Shown here: positions 34,661-47,800 of the stretch, piece by piece | Layout of the letters: every line of letters starts with the position of its first letter | Position numbering within the stretch: position 1 is the stretch's first letter | Source: Dimorphilus gyrociliatus | Taxonomy: Eukaryota; Annelida; Polychaeta; Dinophilidae | Direction of reading: 5' to 3' | DNA: 64,000 bases | Assembly: GCA_904063045.1 (NCBI GenBank) | Contig: CAJFCJ010000002.1 | Location: 1 to 64,000 of the forward strand | The notes under the pieces: generated by a model | Databases searched by the model: none | Seen by the model: the letters and a program-made list of their open reading frames with translations, nothing else | Told to the model about the DNA's origin: nothing | Made by a program: the position numbers and the translations under genes

Positions 34661-37600
34661 TATATATATATATAGAGAGAGAGAAGAACAATTATACCGT
34701 TATAGATATAAAAGAAACAATAAAAAGTCGTATAAAAAACTCCCTTGCAGAATATATCGAATTAAAATTACCTAATAAATTATAAGCTGTCAACAAAGAA
34801 AATGAAATAAATGAAAGGGAAAAAAAATCGAAATATCGATAATTATCTCTGTCAATTGTTACGTTGACAATTCTTGCAATCCCCACCCATATCCCTAAGG
34901 GGAAAGGCTGACGCTTTTTTCTTCCAATTAACACAAAAGAGAGCTCTTTTTTTATCTTATCAGACCACTAATATAAGCTTTATGAGTTTAAATTTTAACA
35001 TCACAGTCTCATACATCTGCGCTTTTCCTAATCTATGAATAACTTAAATTACTTTTATGCCGATAAACAAAATTGAAAAGTAACGCTGGTAGTAAAGTAT
35101 TTCTATTATCAATTTAAAAAAAAAACAGCCTGTATAATCATAAAAATTTTAACTCTATTTACTTGTTACAAATACCTATTAGATAATTTTTAAAGGCATT
35201 TTCTAATACAAATTAACTAAAAGGATATGAGTAAGTATACTCGATGGAGGAGGTTACATAATTAAACCTCATTACTTCTGAATCACTTGACTGGTTAGTT
35301 AATTTCACCTTTAGTGTTATCTAACAAAAGAACAGTAGGAAGAAAAACATTATTCCACCCTTTTACAATCTGCTTTCTCAGATACTTGCGTAGAATTACG
35401 TGAATACTCTTTATTCGGTGACAGAATCAAATCTCTTTTCTAGCGTTCTACTAAATTCTAACCTCTCCTATTGACAGATTTAAGAGAAAACGAGAAAACT
35501 TTCACTTTATATTGTTGAAAATTATAGAAATACTATATAGAGTATCATTGAATGTACTTTCAAAATATTAAATTAGGAGCCTAAAGCGAAATATATTGAC
35601 TTAAATAATCCGATCTGTCAAAGCACCACAAAGAAGAGATTTATCAAATCCTCCTACCACCCCCACCCCCTACTACTTCGGCTTTACCCTCGTCTTACAA
35701 AGAATTGAACATTTAAAAGGTCGCTATTAAAAAATATCCCTGGTAAGCCTATATTCACTAAATTCAAGAATAGCTTCAATAAATGAATAAAAACATTTTC
35801 ACACCGCTTTCTGTCACGTTCTATTCAACTTGCTATTGTCATAAAAATTTGAGAAATTTGTACCCATAACAAAAAACCTCTAGATAAGCATGATCTCCGC
35901 CAATCCGCATAAAACCTTTGAAATGGATTGTCGCAATATATATATATAGATATATTATATAGTCGGATTACTTCTTTAAAAACTTGACAGAGGCAATGTT
36001 ATTTACAGAATTTACCATATAATTAACCCAGTTAACTTGTAATTTTTTCACTCCTTAAAAAATACGATCAATTATAAAATTATACACACCTTACGAAGAA
36101 CAGGAATCTTGTTTATTTCTGAAAGAGTTCCAACAACGTTCAAGAATTCGTTTTCGACTAGAATAATCGATCCTGTTGATTTACAGATACTGGAAGAGCC
36201 TCGAAAGTTTTTCAGGTGGGATGAGGAATAAAATGAGCAAAAAACTTTAAGAGAACGATCTCTATCATATTGGCAATTTTCTTCTAGACTAGCTTGAGTA
36301 GGTATCTGCTTAGGATCGAATGTCACACCTTTTCCTGAACAGCTAAAGTTTTTCATTTGTTTCTTAGTTAATGCACTATTTGACACTAAATACATGTTGT
36401 ATGCACAACTCCGATTTTCCTTAATATTTTGCAAACAATTCGAGACAGTTCGAAGAATGATACAGGCTTTTCTTTTATAGTCAGATGTCATATTCTTGTG
36501 ACGTTCGAAAATATCATTTATTTGATAAAAGTCATGTGCTTTGTTATATAAATCCGTCGAACAAATTCTTACTTGTTCATTGCATTTTGAATTCTTTGAT
36601 ACTGAAACAAAGGAAAAAGAAGAAAAGGTTAATTAAACTGTTTGCTCATAAATATATGATATTAGTGCCTGGATATTGCGTAACAAGTTTGATTAATTCT
36701 TTTTTGTTTAAGTAAACTTGTCCTTTCATATTTTAAATATTTTACTTTTGATTAAAGATTATTTATTTATATCCAAAAGTATGTAAATCATTATCTTGGA
36801 TTGGATACAAAATGTGTGTAGGTTTTAAATATTTATTCTATCTCTATTTAGTTTTTCATAAGATAACCAAATAGTTTAAATCCCCTATTCACGAAATGAT
36901 ATTGGTAAGAAGAAAAAAACCTAATAAAGCCTTCGCGATAAGGCTTTAGATGGTGTAAAGATAAAATCTAGTCTTTTCATTGTAATTATGAAAAAAAAAG
37001 TAAATTGTATACTATTCTTTTTTTTTTTAATCAATCATTCTCACTCTCAGTTAACATAAGAAAATAAAAATAAAAAACCAATTACAGGCACTTGAGGAGT
37101 ATTGGTTACACCTGTTCTTATTTTTATAAAAAGCTATTCTACAAACAATAAGATAAACTTGAAAATGATTGACAATTAAAACGAAAAGTAGAGTAAAAAG
37201 GAATTGTTTTTTTTATCGTAATCAGTAATTCATATAAAAATTAGGTATTTTATTGCGAAAAATCGTGTTCAATCTCAACAATTTTGAACGAATTTATTAG
37301 CTCTAAAACAAAAAAAACTTGAATTATACACATGTCGAACAGATGCGATTGTAACTAAACCAGTATAATATGTGTTTTTATTTAATTTCAATTGATTAAA
37401 TGTCTAGAATTTACTGTGTAATTTTAAAGAAAGAATGCTAAATAAATTATCGATCGGTGTTTCTCTTCAACTGTTCACTTTTCATTATGGAATTTTGGCT
37501 AAATTAACTTTGATCTTGAGAAAAATCAGGCCAAACAAATAATATAAGTTAAATATTGTTAAACCGACTGCTCTATTTAGAGTTATATTGACCGAACGTG

Positions 37601-38172
37601 CATTTACATATATTATTTACTTGAAAAATTTTAAGAGGACAAATTATGAAGTGTAAGATTATTCGTACAATACTTTCCTTTGTTAAATATGTGGAAATGC
37701 TATACCTCTACGTAAATGCTATGAATATTATAGTAATTTCGGATTATATATTATGTCTAAATGTACGTTGGAAAATATATTTGTATATAGGAACAAATAC
37801 AAAATAAAAAAGTTAAAAGTTTTGAATAGACGCGGAAAATTGATTTCTTTTCATTAGTACACAAAATCACGTAAAGTATATAGACTTAGGCAATATATAA
37901 ATAAATATATAATCTAATTTTTTAGCAATAAACAAAGCACAGTAAACGATCCTGGCGCCTGTTTGTCATCGATAGTCTAAGCGATAGTCGTATATTGACC
38001 GCATGTAAATAAAGTGGGCGATAAAATAGTAAAATTGTTAAAATAGTGAAAATCTCGGCTTTAAGCAACTAAATTTTACATAAAACCAAATGAACTTACC
38101 TAATGAATTTGAAGTAGAATTAAATAAAGTTAACAGTAGGAGAGAGCAAAGCGAATAGGTTTTTATACCCAT
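33461..38172 (-). CDS. Repulsive guidance molecule (RGM/hemojuvelin family), GDPH motif absent
   Basis: RGMs are GPI-anchored cell-surface proteins that act as BMP co-receptors and neogenin ligands. Three exons (38100-38172, 36090-36601, 33461-34087) give 403 residues with all phases closing. Exon 1 is a signal peptide (MGIKTYSLCSLLLLTLFNS). Exon 2 carries the cysteine-rich helical N-domain (KCNEQVRIC, KACIILRTVSNCLQN, NRSCAYN, NFSC) and the start of the von Willebrand type D part (CQYDRD, CSFYSSSHLKNF, ICKSTGSIILVENEFLNV). Exon 3 continues VTVIFKSHPTDSC, STIIIRRSSIALSFSISVPE, CDTNCDRL and DSCMFDTLQFGDFN, ending in a hydrophobic GPI-type tail (LTLFTIFYALIAI). Where vertebrate RGMs have GDPH, the self-cleavage site, this protein has SSSH, so it is probably not autoprocessed. 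Introns of 1498 and 2002 bp are far longer than elsewhere in the window. The stop abuts an inverted-repeat element. Confidence 0.9.
34629..34684. repeat. (TA)n-(GA)n microsatellite in RGM intron 2
   Basis: A long TA run with one TATTAG interruption, followed by a GA run. Intronic. Confidence 0.9.
36925..36948. repeat. Perfect short hairpin in RGM intron 1
   Basis: TAAAGCCTT at 36925-36933 and its exact complement AAGGCTTTA at 36940-36948 enclose the 6-base loop CGCGAT. It could be a remnant of a mobile element or an RNA hairpin; no function is known. Confidence 0.6.
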
Positions 38173-38435
38173 ATCCTAAATCCATTCTTTAGAAAGAATG
38201 AAACTTTTTAGAGGCAAATTTTCTTATTTTGACGATTGTATTCTTGGCTGTCGTCGAAGTTTTCAATTGTCATTAATTGCTGATTTTTTACATCATACAC
38301 GTGTGGACTTGAATTGCACTACTTCGAGTCTGTTTCTAATTTAACCTACATGTCAATACAAATATAGGTGGGAAATACTTCGAGGTGAACTAATTTTCAC
38401 TCTACATATTCTCAAAATGTCGTCCATTTAAATGT

Positions 38436-38540
38436 CAGTTGCATGGCGCCATTTTAAAGTTCTATTTTAATGCGCTGTCAAACGTGGTGGGTGGAGTTCT
38501 AATTGTAATAGAACCAATCAGTGGCGGGCGTCAAAATATG
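38436..38540. promoter_or_regulatory. GC-richer segment with CCAAT and GC-box-like sites upstream of RGM
   Basis: About 260-370 bp upstream of the RGM ATG lies a locally GC-richer stretch with ATGGCGCCAT (YY1-like), GTGGGTGGAG (CACCC-type), a CCAAT box at 38514-38518 and GGCGGGCG directly after. This fits a TATA-less promoter for the minus-strand RGM gene. It is inferred from motif clustering only. Confidence 0.4.
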
Positions 38541-40098
38541 ATAGACAACCTAGCCAGTGGGTCGCTCTTGGGTTCCAAAAAGGAAATAAGGTGGTATTGT
38601 AAAAGAGAAAAGCAGACGCAATTTGAATCCGTTGAAATTTACATTAATAGTACCAACATAGCTTTTTCTAACGAGTTTTTAATGCTTATCACTCAGGCTT
38701 TGTGAATCGTTCGCTTGCGTGTTTCCAATAAAATATTTATGTAACCGTTGGAAAAGCCGTTAAAAATACATCGTTAGAAGGGTTTGTGAGAATTCAGTTA
38801 GGCGTTAATTGCTTTAATATAAACAACAATATATATAGCGAAGGTTTTTCGACCTATATATAGGACTGTTTCGAGTGTTCAATCAACATTGTTTAATATT
38901 GTTCAAATAAGCTAGGGTATATATTGTGTACAAAGGTGTCGCTGTAGTGAAAAGGAAATTTGTACGTTAAATTTAAAAAACAAAATGAAAGTAATACTAT
39001 AGCCTCTTTTATATATATAAGCAGTTGTTTAACATAGTAAATTAATAAAAACCCACATCTTTAAAAGAGTGGTTTATTGATAGCTTAAACAGAAAAAAGT
39101 TGACATGTCATACGGGGTAATTAAGTGTACGATTCATGCAAGAAGCTCATTAATAACTTAATAGTTTCGCTTTATCTTGTAAACCTGGTACGTTCGTTTA
39201 CCGTTCAATTAGTTAGATGCGATGTACAGTCTAACAAACCACTTAAATATGACATTTTAATTAGATGTTGCTATTTGAAATTGAACAGATAAAAAAGGCG
39301 GGAAAATGAATTAAACTCATCTCTTATTTACTAAAGTTTTATAGCCATATAAAAAAATACAGATTGTTGTTTAGCATAGAAATTAGCCTGTTAGAATAAC
39401 AACAATAAAAGGAAAGTACGATCTTTTCAGTATGAAAGTTACGAGCCAATTGTGAATAAAGATAAGACATGAATTGTCATCAAATTTTAGCCCTATAATC
39501 CGTTTGAGAAAACGTGATGCATGCATTTCTGTCTATTATACAATTAATTATGTATTATAGACTATTTACGCCTCGTAACTTCGTGATGAACATCAAATCT
39601 GACGTTAAACCTCTTATCGAATACAATAGAATACAATGAATTTATTTGAACGAAAGGGTATTAAAAAATTGACGCTTTTTTCCTAGTGTGTTTGCCGAAA
39701 TGACGTCCGGTTAATCCTTTATTGTTAACAAACATCTGTTCAAACTTGACACAGGCAAACTTTCCAGATGAGAACAAAACGATTTATTTAAAAAAAAAAG
39801 AAAAAAGAAAAAAGAAACTGCAATAAACATTATTCATAAATAAGTTATCTGCATAACTGTGAATATTTACGTCAAGTTTACAGTATTTTCCAATAGAAGA
39901 GTACTATGTTTTCTTTAGTTTCCGGAATGTTTTTTAAGTAGATTTTATAGTAATACAATATTGTTTATTAAGTCATATTTGAAAACTAAAATAGAATTTT
40001 TTCAACAGGTGTTCCAACACCATAAAATGACGAAAAAAGGAAATGAAATGTTACTCTTTTCCTTCTATTTTAAGATTGTCTCTCTATCTCTATCTATT

Positions 40099-40100
<2 letters not shown>

Positions 40101-40156
<56 letters not shown>

Positions 40157-40157
40157 T
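40101..40157. repeat. (TTTC)n tetranucleotide microsatellite
   Basis: About 13 copies of CTTT/TTTC. It generates an artefactual Leu-Ser-Phe reading frame across it. Confidence 0.95.
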
Positions 40158-40500
40158 TGTCTACTTGAAATACATTCAACAAATATTTAGAAGGAAATTC
40201 AATGAGTAGTAGAATACATAATTGATAACTTAAGAATACTATAGGCTTTCCTAGATTTACACTAGGAATTGTATTATCTAAAATTATCTTCTGGTGAATT
40301 TTGACTCCAAGTCCTCCACTATCGTTTATCAGCTGTTATCTAGCAATTTATTAGCATTTTTCAAGCGAGTTCCGTCTTTTGCCAAGTGTTATTACAACTA
40401 CATTTGAAGGGAGGAAGAAATTATCTAAGCCTTCTACTAGAGAATAAATAAGCTCCATAAGTATCAAGTTGAAAGATTCACCGACAATACAGTCATAAAT

Positions 40501-40779
40501 TTACTTCAGAAAGTCTTTTTCAAGTTTTAATCGATCGTATATCCTTCTTGCTAAACTCTCCCTATTTCTTTCATTTTTTCCTATCTTCCTTTTCTCCCTT
40601 TTGACCTCACTTATGCGATTAGATTTACCCAATGTGGTTACATAACCTAAGCTAGCAGGTGCCAACAATTCATTATGCAATTTGTGTTTAACAACTACTC
40701 GCATTACACCTGACTGTGATCGATTTGGCAAATAGGTGTTGCGTTTAGGAGTGGTAGAAGGAGGCGGTGGGAGGAACAA
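40501..40779 (-). CDS. Possible terminal exon or orphan frame, Lys/Arg-rich
   Basis: A 92-codon frame on the minus strand beginning LFLPPPPSTTPKRN and ending DRLKLEKDFLK. It has no ATG at the 5' end (first ATG at codon 26) and a stop two codons upstream. Composition (mixed charged and hydrophobic, few homopolymers) is more protein-like than surrounding frames. I do not recognise it. It might be a last exon of an unseen gene or chance. Confidence 0.2.
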   Translation of the reverse strand: MFLPPPPSTTPKRNTYLPNRSQSGVMRVVVKHKLHNELLAPASLGYVTTLGKSNRISEVKREKRKIGKNERNRESLARRIYDRLKLEKDFLK

Positions 40780-42871
40780 AAGTCAATGTATTATATGCTA
40801 TAGGGGTGGTAAAGGTTCGAACTAAAGAAGGGGAGGAAGTTGGTATGTTAAAATTAGAGGTGTTAGGCGAAATAACTTTGAAAAGAGATCTGAATATAAA
40901 ACAGCGTTAAAATTACCTTTTTCAGTTGAATATTTGTAAAAAGGTGCCATACAACTGGCACTAAAGGTGTCGCAAAACCTATACATTACACTGTCACTCT
41001 AACAATTCATCTACGGGGTGCATCGATTTCGAATTGAATAAATTTTTAATGCTTCGGCATCTGCTTTAGAATATTGTCGAGTAGTTTTTGTTGTTCAAAC
41101 TTGGGGGTTTTTGTATACCGCATTCTAGATTGAACTGTAATCTAAAGGATAAAAAGAGGGTCTTCTTTTATAAATAATATCTATATATATACTAATATAT
41201 TGGTTTTTTATTAGTTTAATTAAACTGGGTTTTATTATGTGGAAGTTTTAATCACACGGTTGAGTTAGTAATATGAAAATTTAAGAAAAAAAAGTTCCTT
41301 CAAAGGTTGAAATTGTTTAAAAAGAACATACACTTGGTTTGTTCACAGCCAACTGAGCAATGTTAATATTTTAATAAAAATTAATATTTGAAACTTTCAA
41401 TACCTTTTCAATAAAGAAATCTTTATCTAGCTTTAACTTCATTCCCAACTAATTTGCTATTTTAGCAATACTTGAACAATACCGACACCTTATTAATAAC
41501 TTGTTAATACGTATAAATAATTTTTTATGCGCCTAACCGCCCATTCGAAACTCTTTTAAGCTTTGTTCAAACGCTTCATATCGTATGCAAAAATCTAATA
41601 TTTTATGTTGATTTATATACTGTTACTTTCCAGTTTGTCAAAGCTTTTGTGCTTTTTTCGCTAAACTACAATAACATGCCATAAATAAATTATGTAAATT
41701 ATTAAGAATTTCAATTATTCCCTAGGACGCGTTATTTGCCATATCGTCATTTATATAGAATTGTTAAAAATTTATCAGGTTTTTTTTTTCATCAAGCAAC
41801 TGATTGCTAATAAACTTGCGGGTTCTGCACAAAATTGTTCTTACAACACACACTAGATGGCGAACGTGCAAATATTTGCATATTTCACCCAGTTTTTACG
41901 AAATACAATTGCAACGACACCTGGAAGTTTCAGGTGTTTTAAATCTATTCAGAAAATCGTTACAGAGCTATTGATTCTCTATTTGAAGAATTCTTCTTTG
42001 CAAGTGGTAATCAATTATATACATTATTAAATATGATATATGCAAAGCTGTTATACTTAATGCCTAAGCCAATGCAGTGGATCTTTCTGTTCAATACATG
42101 TGATTTAAATATATATTATACTATATTCTATATAAATGTATCACAATAATGAAATGATGTAAGTTACTTTGGTCTCTATCGTATATTACTTGCTTCTCTT
42201 TCATTATTAATAAGAAAGAAAATAGAGAAGAAATGATACAAGTTTAAAATTTGAATTTTTTCTAATGAGTAATATCAAATCGATATAGCGAGCTCACACC
42301 ATTCTTATCTTCAATATTTTAAGACTAAATTACTATATTTTCACAGTATTGAACACGTTCTATTTGTTTAGAAAATCCTTTTAAGGGAATAATTGTCTTA
42401 ATTTATTTATCAGCTATTTTTTTTAATTACAACTGCATAGTAATTAATTTATTAATTATATTGGGTAGATTTTATAATTTATACTTAATCAAGCTAGTAA
42501 TTCTATTTTTTAAACTTTCATTCGAATCATCAAGGTCAATGACCACTCTGTTACACAAAAATTTCCTAGTAGAGTGGGTGAGTTTTAGCCTATGTTCTTT
42601 TATAATCAATAAAATATAGGCATTTTAGTTCTAGTGCCAGAAGTTGACTAGTTGAAAATTGTCGCAATCTACGGTTTAACAGCTTTGTGCTATTTCAGCT
42701 TAAAATATTAGAGGTTATATTTTGTTGATGATTTTATGTTACTGATGTTCTTAATATTTAAAATTTTGCAGAATGAACTGTTCATAAAGTATCGGACGAG
42801 GATATTTATGATAGGAAGACATAAATTCTCTCTAAAATATCATATCTAGTATTAATTCTTAATTCTTTAGA

Positions 42872-44392
42872 ATGACCTTCAGACTAGCCACAATTTTCTC
42901 TAGAATATGTCTGATACTTCTACTTTCAATAGCAATCCTTTCGTTTATTTATGAGTATAGAAGTAATATTGAGAATGTTGGCGAAGTATCAATTGATGAG
43001 AAGGGTCTATCATTGAGCCCTAAAGTAGTTTATCATACTAAACCTACATTTAATAAAGTTACGGAGAAGTTAAAAGTAAAAATAACTCAGGACAATTCTT
43101 CAACCTACGAATTACAAGACGATATAGATCTGGATAGTTATACTTCTTTATATAGAAATGTATATAGATATGAAAGAACACATGCACCTGGACTATTTGC
43201 GAACTTATCGCTACAAGCTGGCTCAGCTTTTTCTGACCAACTTCGAGAGTCAAGAAAATCATATATAAGTGGTATTTTACCTGAAAAGGATAGACCAAAA
43301 TCTGATGTTATAACAATACTCTTATATCATCCATTCTATAAAGGGGGACCAGCTGATTGGAAATTTGGACTTGGAATGAAAGGATTTAAAGATGCAAACT
43401 GCAGAATTGACGCTTGCAATCTTGTTTCTGACAAGTCATATTTGGAAACAGCTGAAGCACTTATATTCTTCACCCCATCTTTCTATCCTCAAGTCTCAAT
43501 TCCAAATCGTTTTCCTAAACATAAAAGGCCACCGTATCAAAAATGGATAGTTCATCTCATGGAATCGAATGTTTATGGGTGGTTGGATACAGCAAAATAT
43601 GCTGGTTATTATAATTGGACGATGAGCTATCAACGTCATTCAGATGTTTATACTCCGTTTGGACACTACGAAAAACTAAATAGTGGAGAGACAAACTTTG
43701 ATGAATCGTTCAACCATGCTACAGGTAAGCATGGAAATCTTGAATTATTGAATAAAACAATATTGCAATAGACAAATTTACCTATAGGTAAAACAAAGTT
43801 CTCAGCTTGGTTTGTTAGTCATTGCGACACACAAAGTAAAAGATCGACATATGTGTCACAGCTCAAAGAGCACATTCCAGTAGATATATATGGTCCCTGC
43901 GGGAATCTCCGATGCTTCGGTCACGAAAAATGCCATGAGCTTCTACAACGCAATTATAAATTCTACTTGGCTTTCGAAAATTCTTTTTGCATTGATTACG
44001 CTACGGAGAAGGTTTGGAAAATTCTCCCCTTGAATGTTATCCCAGTTGTATTGGGAAATGTTGCCTATCAGGAATTGTTACCACCAAACTCATATATAGA
44101 TGTGAGAAACTTTTCATCGCCTCGAAAACTTGCTGAATATCTCATTCACTTAGATAAGAATGATGCTGCCTATAACAAATATTTCCAGTGGAAAAAACAC
44201 TATAAAGCTTATGTTGATTTTGGAATTTGGGACAATAATAGATTTGTCATGTGCAACTTATGTGAAAGTCTTCATACTCAAAGGAACAGAACAAAAATAT
44301 ATACTAGACCAGAATTTCATTGGAATGTCGACGCTCAATGTATGTCAGCCAAACAATTCTATAAGAATATAACAGAAGTGAATATCGTATAG
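42872..44392 (+). CDS. Alpha-1,3-fucosyltransferase (GT10 family, type II Golgi enzyme)
   Basis: Transfers fucose from GDP-fucose to GlcNAc on glycans in the Golgi lumen. Two exons, 42872-43724 and 43788-44392, with a 63-bp phase-1 intron give 485 residues. Residues about 10-27 are the membrane anchor (ICLILLLSIAILSFIYEY), followed by a stem of about 100 residues. The N-terminal catalytic half has ITILLYHPFY, AEALIFFTPSFY and KWIVHLMESNVYGW (the family's WV...ESP region), then YNWTMSYQRHSDVYTPFG. The second exon has KFSAWFVSHCD and then the GT10 donor-binding signature YLAFENSFCIDYATEKVWK with IPVVLG. C-terminal cysteines (MCNLCESL, AQCMS) may form the usual disulfides. If the intron were retained the protein would end after 299 residues, before the donor site. 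Start is the ATG at 42872, giving a typical type II layout. Confidence 0.92.
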
Positions 44393-44833
44393 TTTAAATA
44401 TGTTTTTTCTAAATTATTGTTTTATGACTTCCAATACAAATTTAAGCCTCAAAACCTAACGGATGCTTGGCGTTAAATTAATAAATTCATTCACATTTTA
44501 CCCTTATCCTTATATTGTATAAAAATTAACAAACTAACAAATATACTGTATATAGACTATTCAGTTTTATACAATATATATATATATATAAATACATATA
44601 TATATACTAATATATTTGATATTTTCACTTTGAAATATAGCGTATACATACATATCAACTTTATAATATACAGTATATATTATATCAAGTTAGACACAAA
44701 TTGACATTTATACAAAAAATTGGAACATTTTTGTACATTTAATACTTAAAAAAACTATTTCGACGCTCAAATAATTGTCAAAGTAATTCTTTAGCGTTAA
44801 TTGCAGTTGAAGTTGTATGATAGCTTTAGTAAA
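44393..44833. other. Convergent 3' spacer between fucosyltransferase and UBE3C
   Basis: 440 bp between two genes that converge. It is rich in TATA/ACAGTATATA repeats and holds the presumed 3' UTRs. Confidence 0.6.
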
Positions 44834-47800
44834 TTAGCTTAGTTCAAATCCTGAATTGCTTTCTATAGCTATTAAAAGTTTCTTTAACAAATCTTCTTTA
44901 TTTTGGCATTCTGGTAATTTTAATAAATTCATGCAAGTTGATGCTGTTGGTAATCTATCAATTGGACTTTTATGAATACAGAATTTAGGATGAAGTTCTT
45001 TGAAGCCAAGTAATGGTGGTCGGGAAACGCTCGTAACAAATTTCAACAACAGTCGACGCTGTTTGTCGGTTAAATCACAGCTAACAATATGCCAGAAATT
45101 TTTTATCACGTCATCTGTATCTTTGTAACCTCCTCCATAGACAGTATTAGATTTTAAGTCGTGAACGTCAACGGGAACCTGAGCTCCAGATATAAGAACA
45201 TTTAGTTCGTGTTCATCAAACATTCTCAACCAGGCTAATGGTATTATATCATCCAAACCCTGGCGAAAAGCTGTACACTGCTCTTTTATTTGTCTATTGA
45301 GCCTATAATCAGCCACAAGATGCATGTATTTAATTCGATTTGCATTCGTCACAGGTTCATCTTTTCCACCTTTCTCAAGTTCAACTACTTCCATCTGACC
45401 TGGTAAACTTGTATTTGAAATAGTCATATCTAGTCCGAGTTCTGAAACATCTCCGTCATATTGTTTGAAAGCCATAAGGTTTCTAAAACATAAAAGAAAT
45501 ATTAAAAGCATAAGTTAAAAAATATTGATTAGTCAAACTAACTTGTATAACTCTGGATCAAGGGAGGCAAGATGGTTAATATCTAAATCTGTTGTCCTGC
45601 CAAGAATTTTTGCCAAAAAAAAGTGAGCAATAGGTAAATCAACAAGCATATCTTCATACAGAGCTTTACCAAGGGCTCTGCCCACGAAGAAAAAATGAGC
45701 TGTAAAATCATCGAACAACGATTTACTGACGGGATTAGGGCATATAAGTCCGTCGGGAGTTGAAGTAAATAATCCCCGATTCGGATCAAAAGCAGATTTT
45801 AAAAGTTCTGCCAAAAATTCTCGGAATAATCCACCACCGTCTATTCCAGCCTCGTCCAAACCTGCTGCGTTTATTAATTGTACAGCGACTCTTGGCTTCA
45901 AACTTGGACAATTTTTTGCATTTAAGTTCTCAAAAGCATCCTCATATAAATAATTTCGTCTTATTCTCAATCGAAGAGCATTTGCTGAAGCATGAAGAGG
46001 TAAATCAAATGCTTTTTGACGTTTCTCTGTTCCAATAAGTCGCCTGAATATTCGTACTCGTTCCTCAAATGGTATAACAAAAGGTAACTGAGTTAGAATT
46101 GTAATAGATCGTATTTGGTTGGATGACATATATAATTGTTCATCTTCTTGTCTTCTTTCCAAAATACTTAATGCGCCAAATGGTCGAGCTGCAAACACAT
46201 GTTCATGGTCATCATAAACGGATTGTTGAATATAATCGGCTGTGACTCTAGCTCTGTGCGGTGCCAGCCAGTGATCCTCAGGGCAAAAACGCTTCCTAGA
46301 GTCTCTTGCGTGCAAGTGCTGCGAGAGAGCGGACACTGAATGAAATAGCCTGGACCAGAAGAATTTTCGCCTCTCCAGTTCTTGTTCTGTTATATAATTT
46401 TCTTGGTTACACAAAGTTTTCTTTTGTTTTCCAGTAATTATTCTCGGTTTAACATCTGGATACGCCAGATCAACAACTCCAATACTAACATCACGTAAGG
46501 AGGCCACCATTGATACTAGTTCTTGAGTTGAAAATGGCATTATTTTCTCTATAAAAGTGTTTTATAAAAAAAGAATGAATCAGATTGTTTTACAATAAAT
46601 ATAATATATTACCATCTCCTTTGAAAAATTCTGAATCATGTAAAGAGATCAAGTAATGAGAGAATAATGAACAGAAGAGACTAAAGAGAGGTACTATTTT
46701 TCCAATATGTTCATCTGTAAGATTATTACTAGCTGTGCTTAACAATTTAATAAGAGAATTATTTGTCCTGCAAAATAAAAATGTTGTTAAATAGACTCTT
46801 TCTAAACAATAACTAGTCAATAGTACAAACCCGAAAGCTCCTTTTATCGAAAATGTCTGACATACGTTCCATAGCTTTCTCAAAAAACCAACGTTGAAAG
46901 CTAACGTATATAATAGCTTTGATTTATGAACAGAGTCTGGCCTGATTATTTAAAATAATATTGCTTGTAGTACATACAAACTCTAAATAAACGATAGCGA
47001 ATTATACCTTCTATTTGAGTTTAGTAGAGCATCACAAATACAAGAAATGGCAAGTATAACTTCATCATCGTTTGAATGAGAAACAGTGCATATTACTTGA
47101 ACATTCTCATCACTGTTCAAAATACTAGCGCATTCACTTGTTTTTGCTGATTCTTCTGTCTGAATTATTAATAAACAAATTGAGAATATTATTTAAGGAT
47201 TAAACATTAAAAACTTCAAAATACAGACTTCCATATCAGTATCAGAATCTGAATCGTCATTAAAACCAGTCATTTGCGTTGTAGTATAATCTATATTAAG
47301 CATTGATTTTACCAGATAATGTAAAATCTTTACATAACTTCGCTTCTCTTCCAGAGAGAGTTGACCTAAAAATATCACATCATTATATACATATTTCCTG
47401 TTGAAAGATTGTCTACATTACCTAATGTTGCTGATGTTAACGTCAAAAAATTATGAAGGATAGAAGATGATGTAAAGTTAAATAAATGATGATTATCATA
47501 TAACAAGTCATTAAATGAGTAAATGAAAGATGAATAGTTCATGTTTTGATCAGTTGCTAAAGCTAGTAGAATGAAATTTTCAACTTGAGGAGAGGAGTCA
47601 CAGTTTAAGAAGGTTAATGAAAAGTTTCGACAAACAGAACTCCTAAAAAAAACATTCAAATAGTACAATTCAGTATAACGATGAAAATATTTGCCAACCT
47701 TATTTGAACTTTCTCTGAATTCAAGAGTGCTAAACCTTTTTTTATCATATCTAGAATAGCAGACGCTATTTCTGTAGGAGGTTTTTTTGTTTTCTCGATA

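Larger units (their letters stand above)
38541..42871. other. Gene-poor spacer between RGM and the fucosyltransferase gene
   Basis: No confident gene. It contains the TTTC microsatellite at 40101-40157 and a minus-strand open frame at 40501-40779 (92 codons, Lys/Arg-rich, without an upstream ATG at its 5' end). A TAGATGGCG motif lies near 41854. The sequence TTCTTTAG directly before the ATG at 42872 may be a 5' UTR intron acceptor. Confidence 0.5.

Noticed and set aside
34692-34934. Minus-strand frame inside RGM intron 2
   Set aside because: Lies between two exons whose splice phases match exactly; composition is low-complexity and no motif is present.
38439-38705. 88-codon plus-strand frame upstream of RGM
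   Set aside because: No ATG at its start, no motif, and it overlaps the CCAAT/GC-box cluster that is better explained as the RGM promoter.
39961-40209. Plus-strand frame with repeated SFFL
   Set aside because: The repeat is the TTTC microsatellite read in frame; no homologous domain.
40810-40825. GGTTCGAAC resembling a tRNA T-loop
   Set aside because: No matching acceptor stem, D-arm or anticodon arm could be built around it.
46861-46930. Alternative acceptor (ACGTTAG near 46903) for UBE3C exon 10
   Set aside because: It gives the wrong reading frame with a stop; the acceptor AATCAG before 46941 closes the phase and yields a conserved GFLRKLW-type segment.
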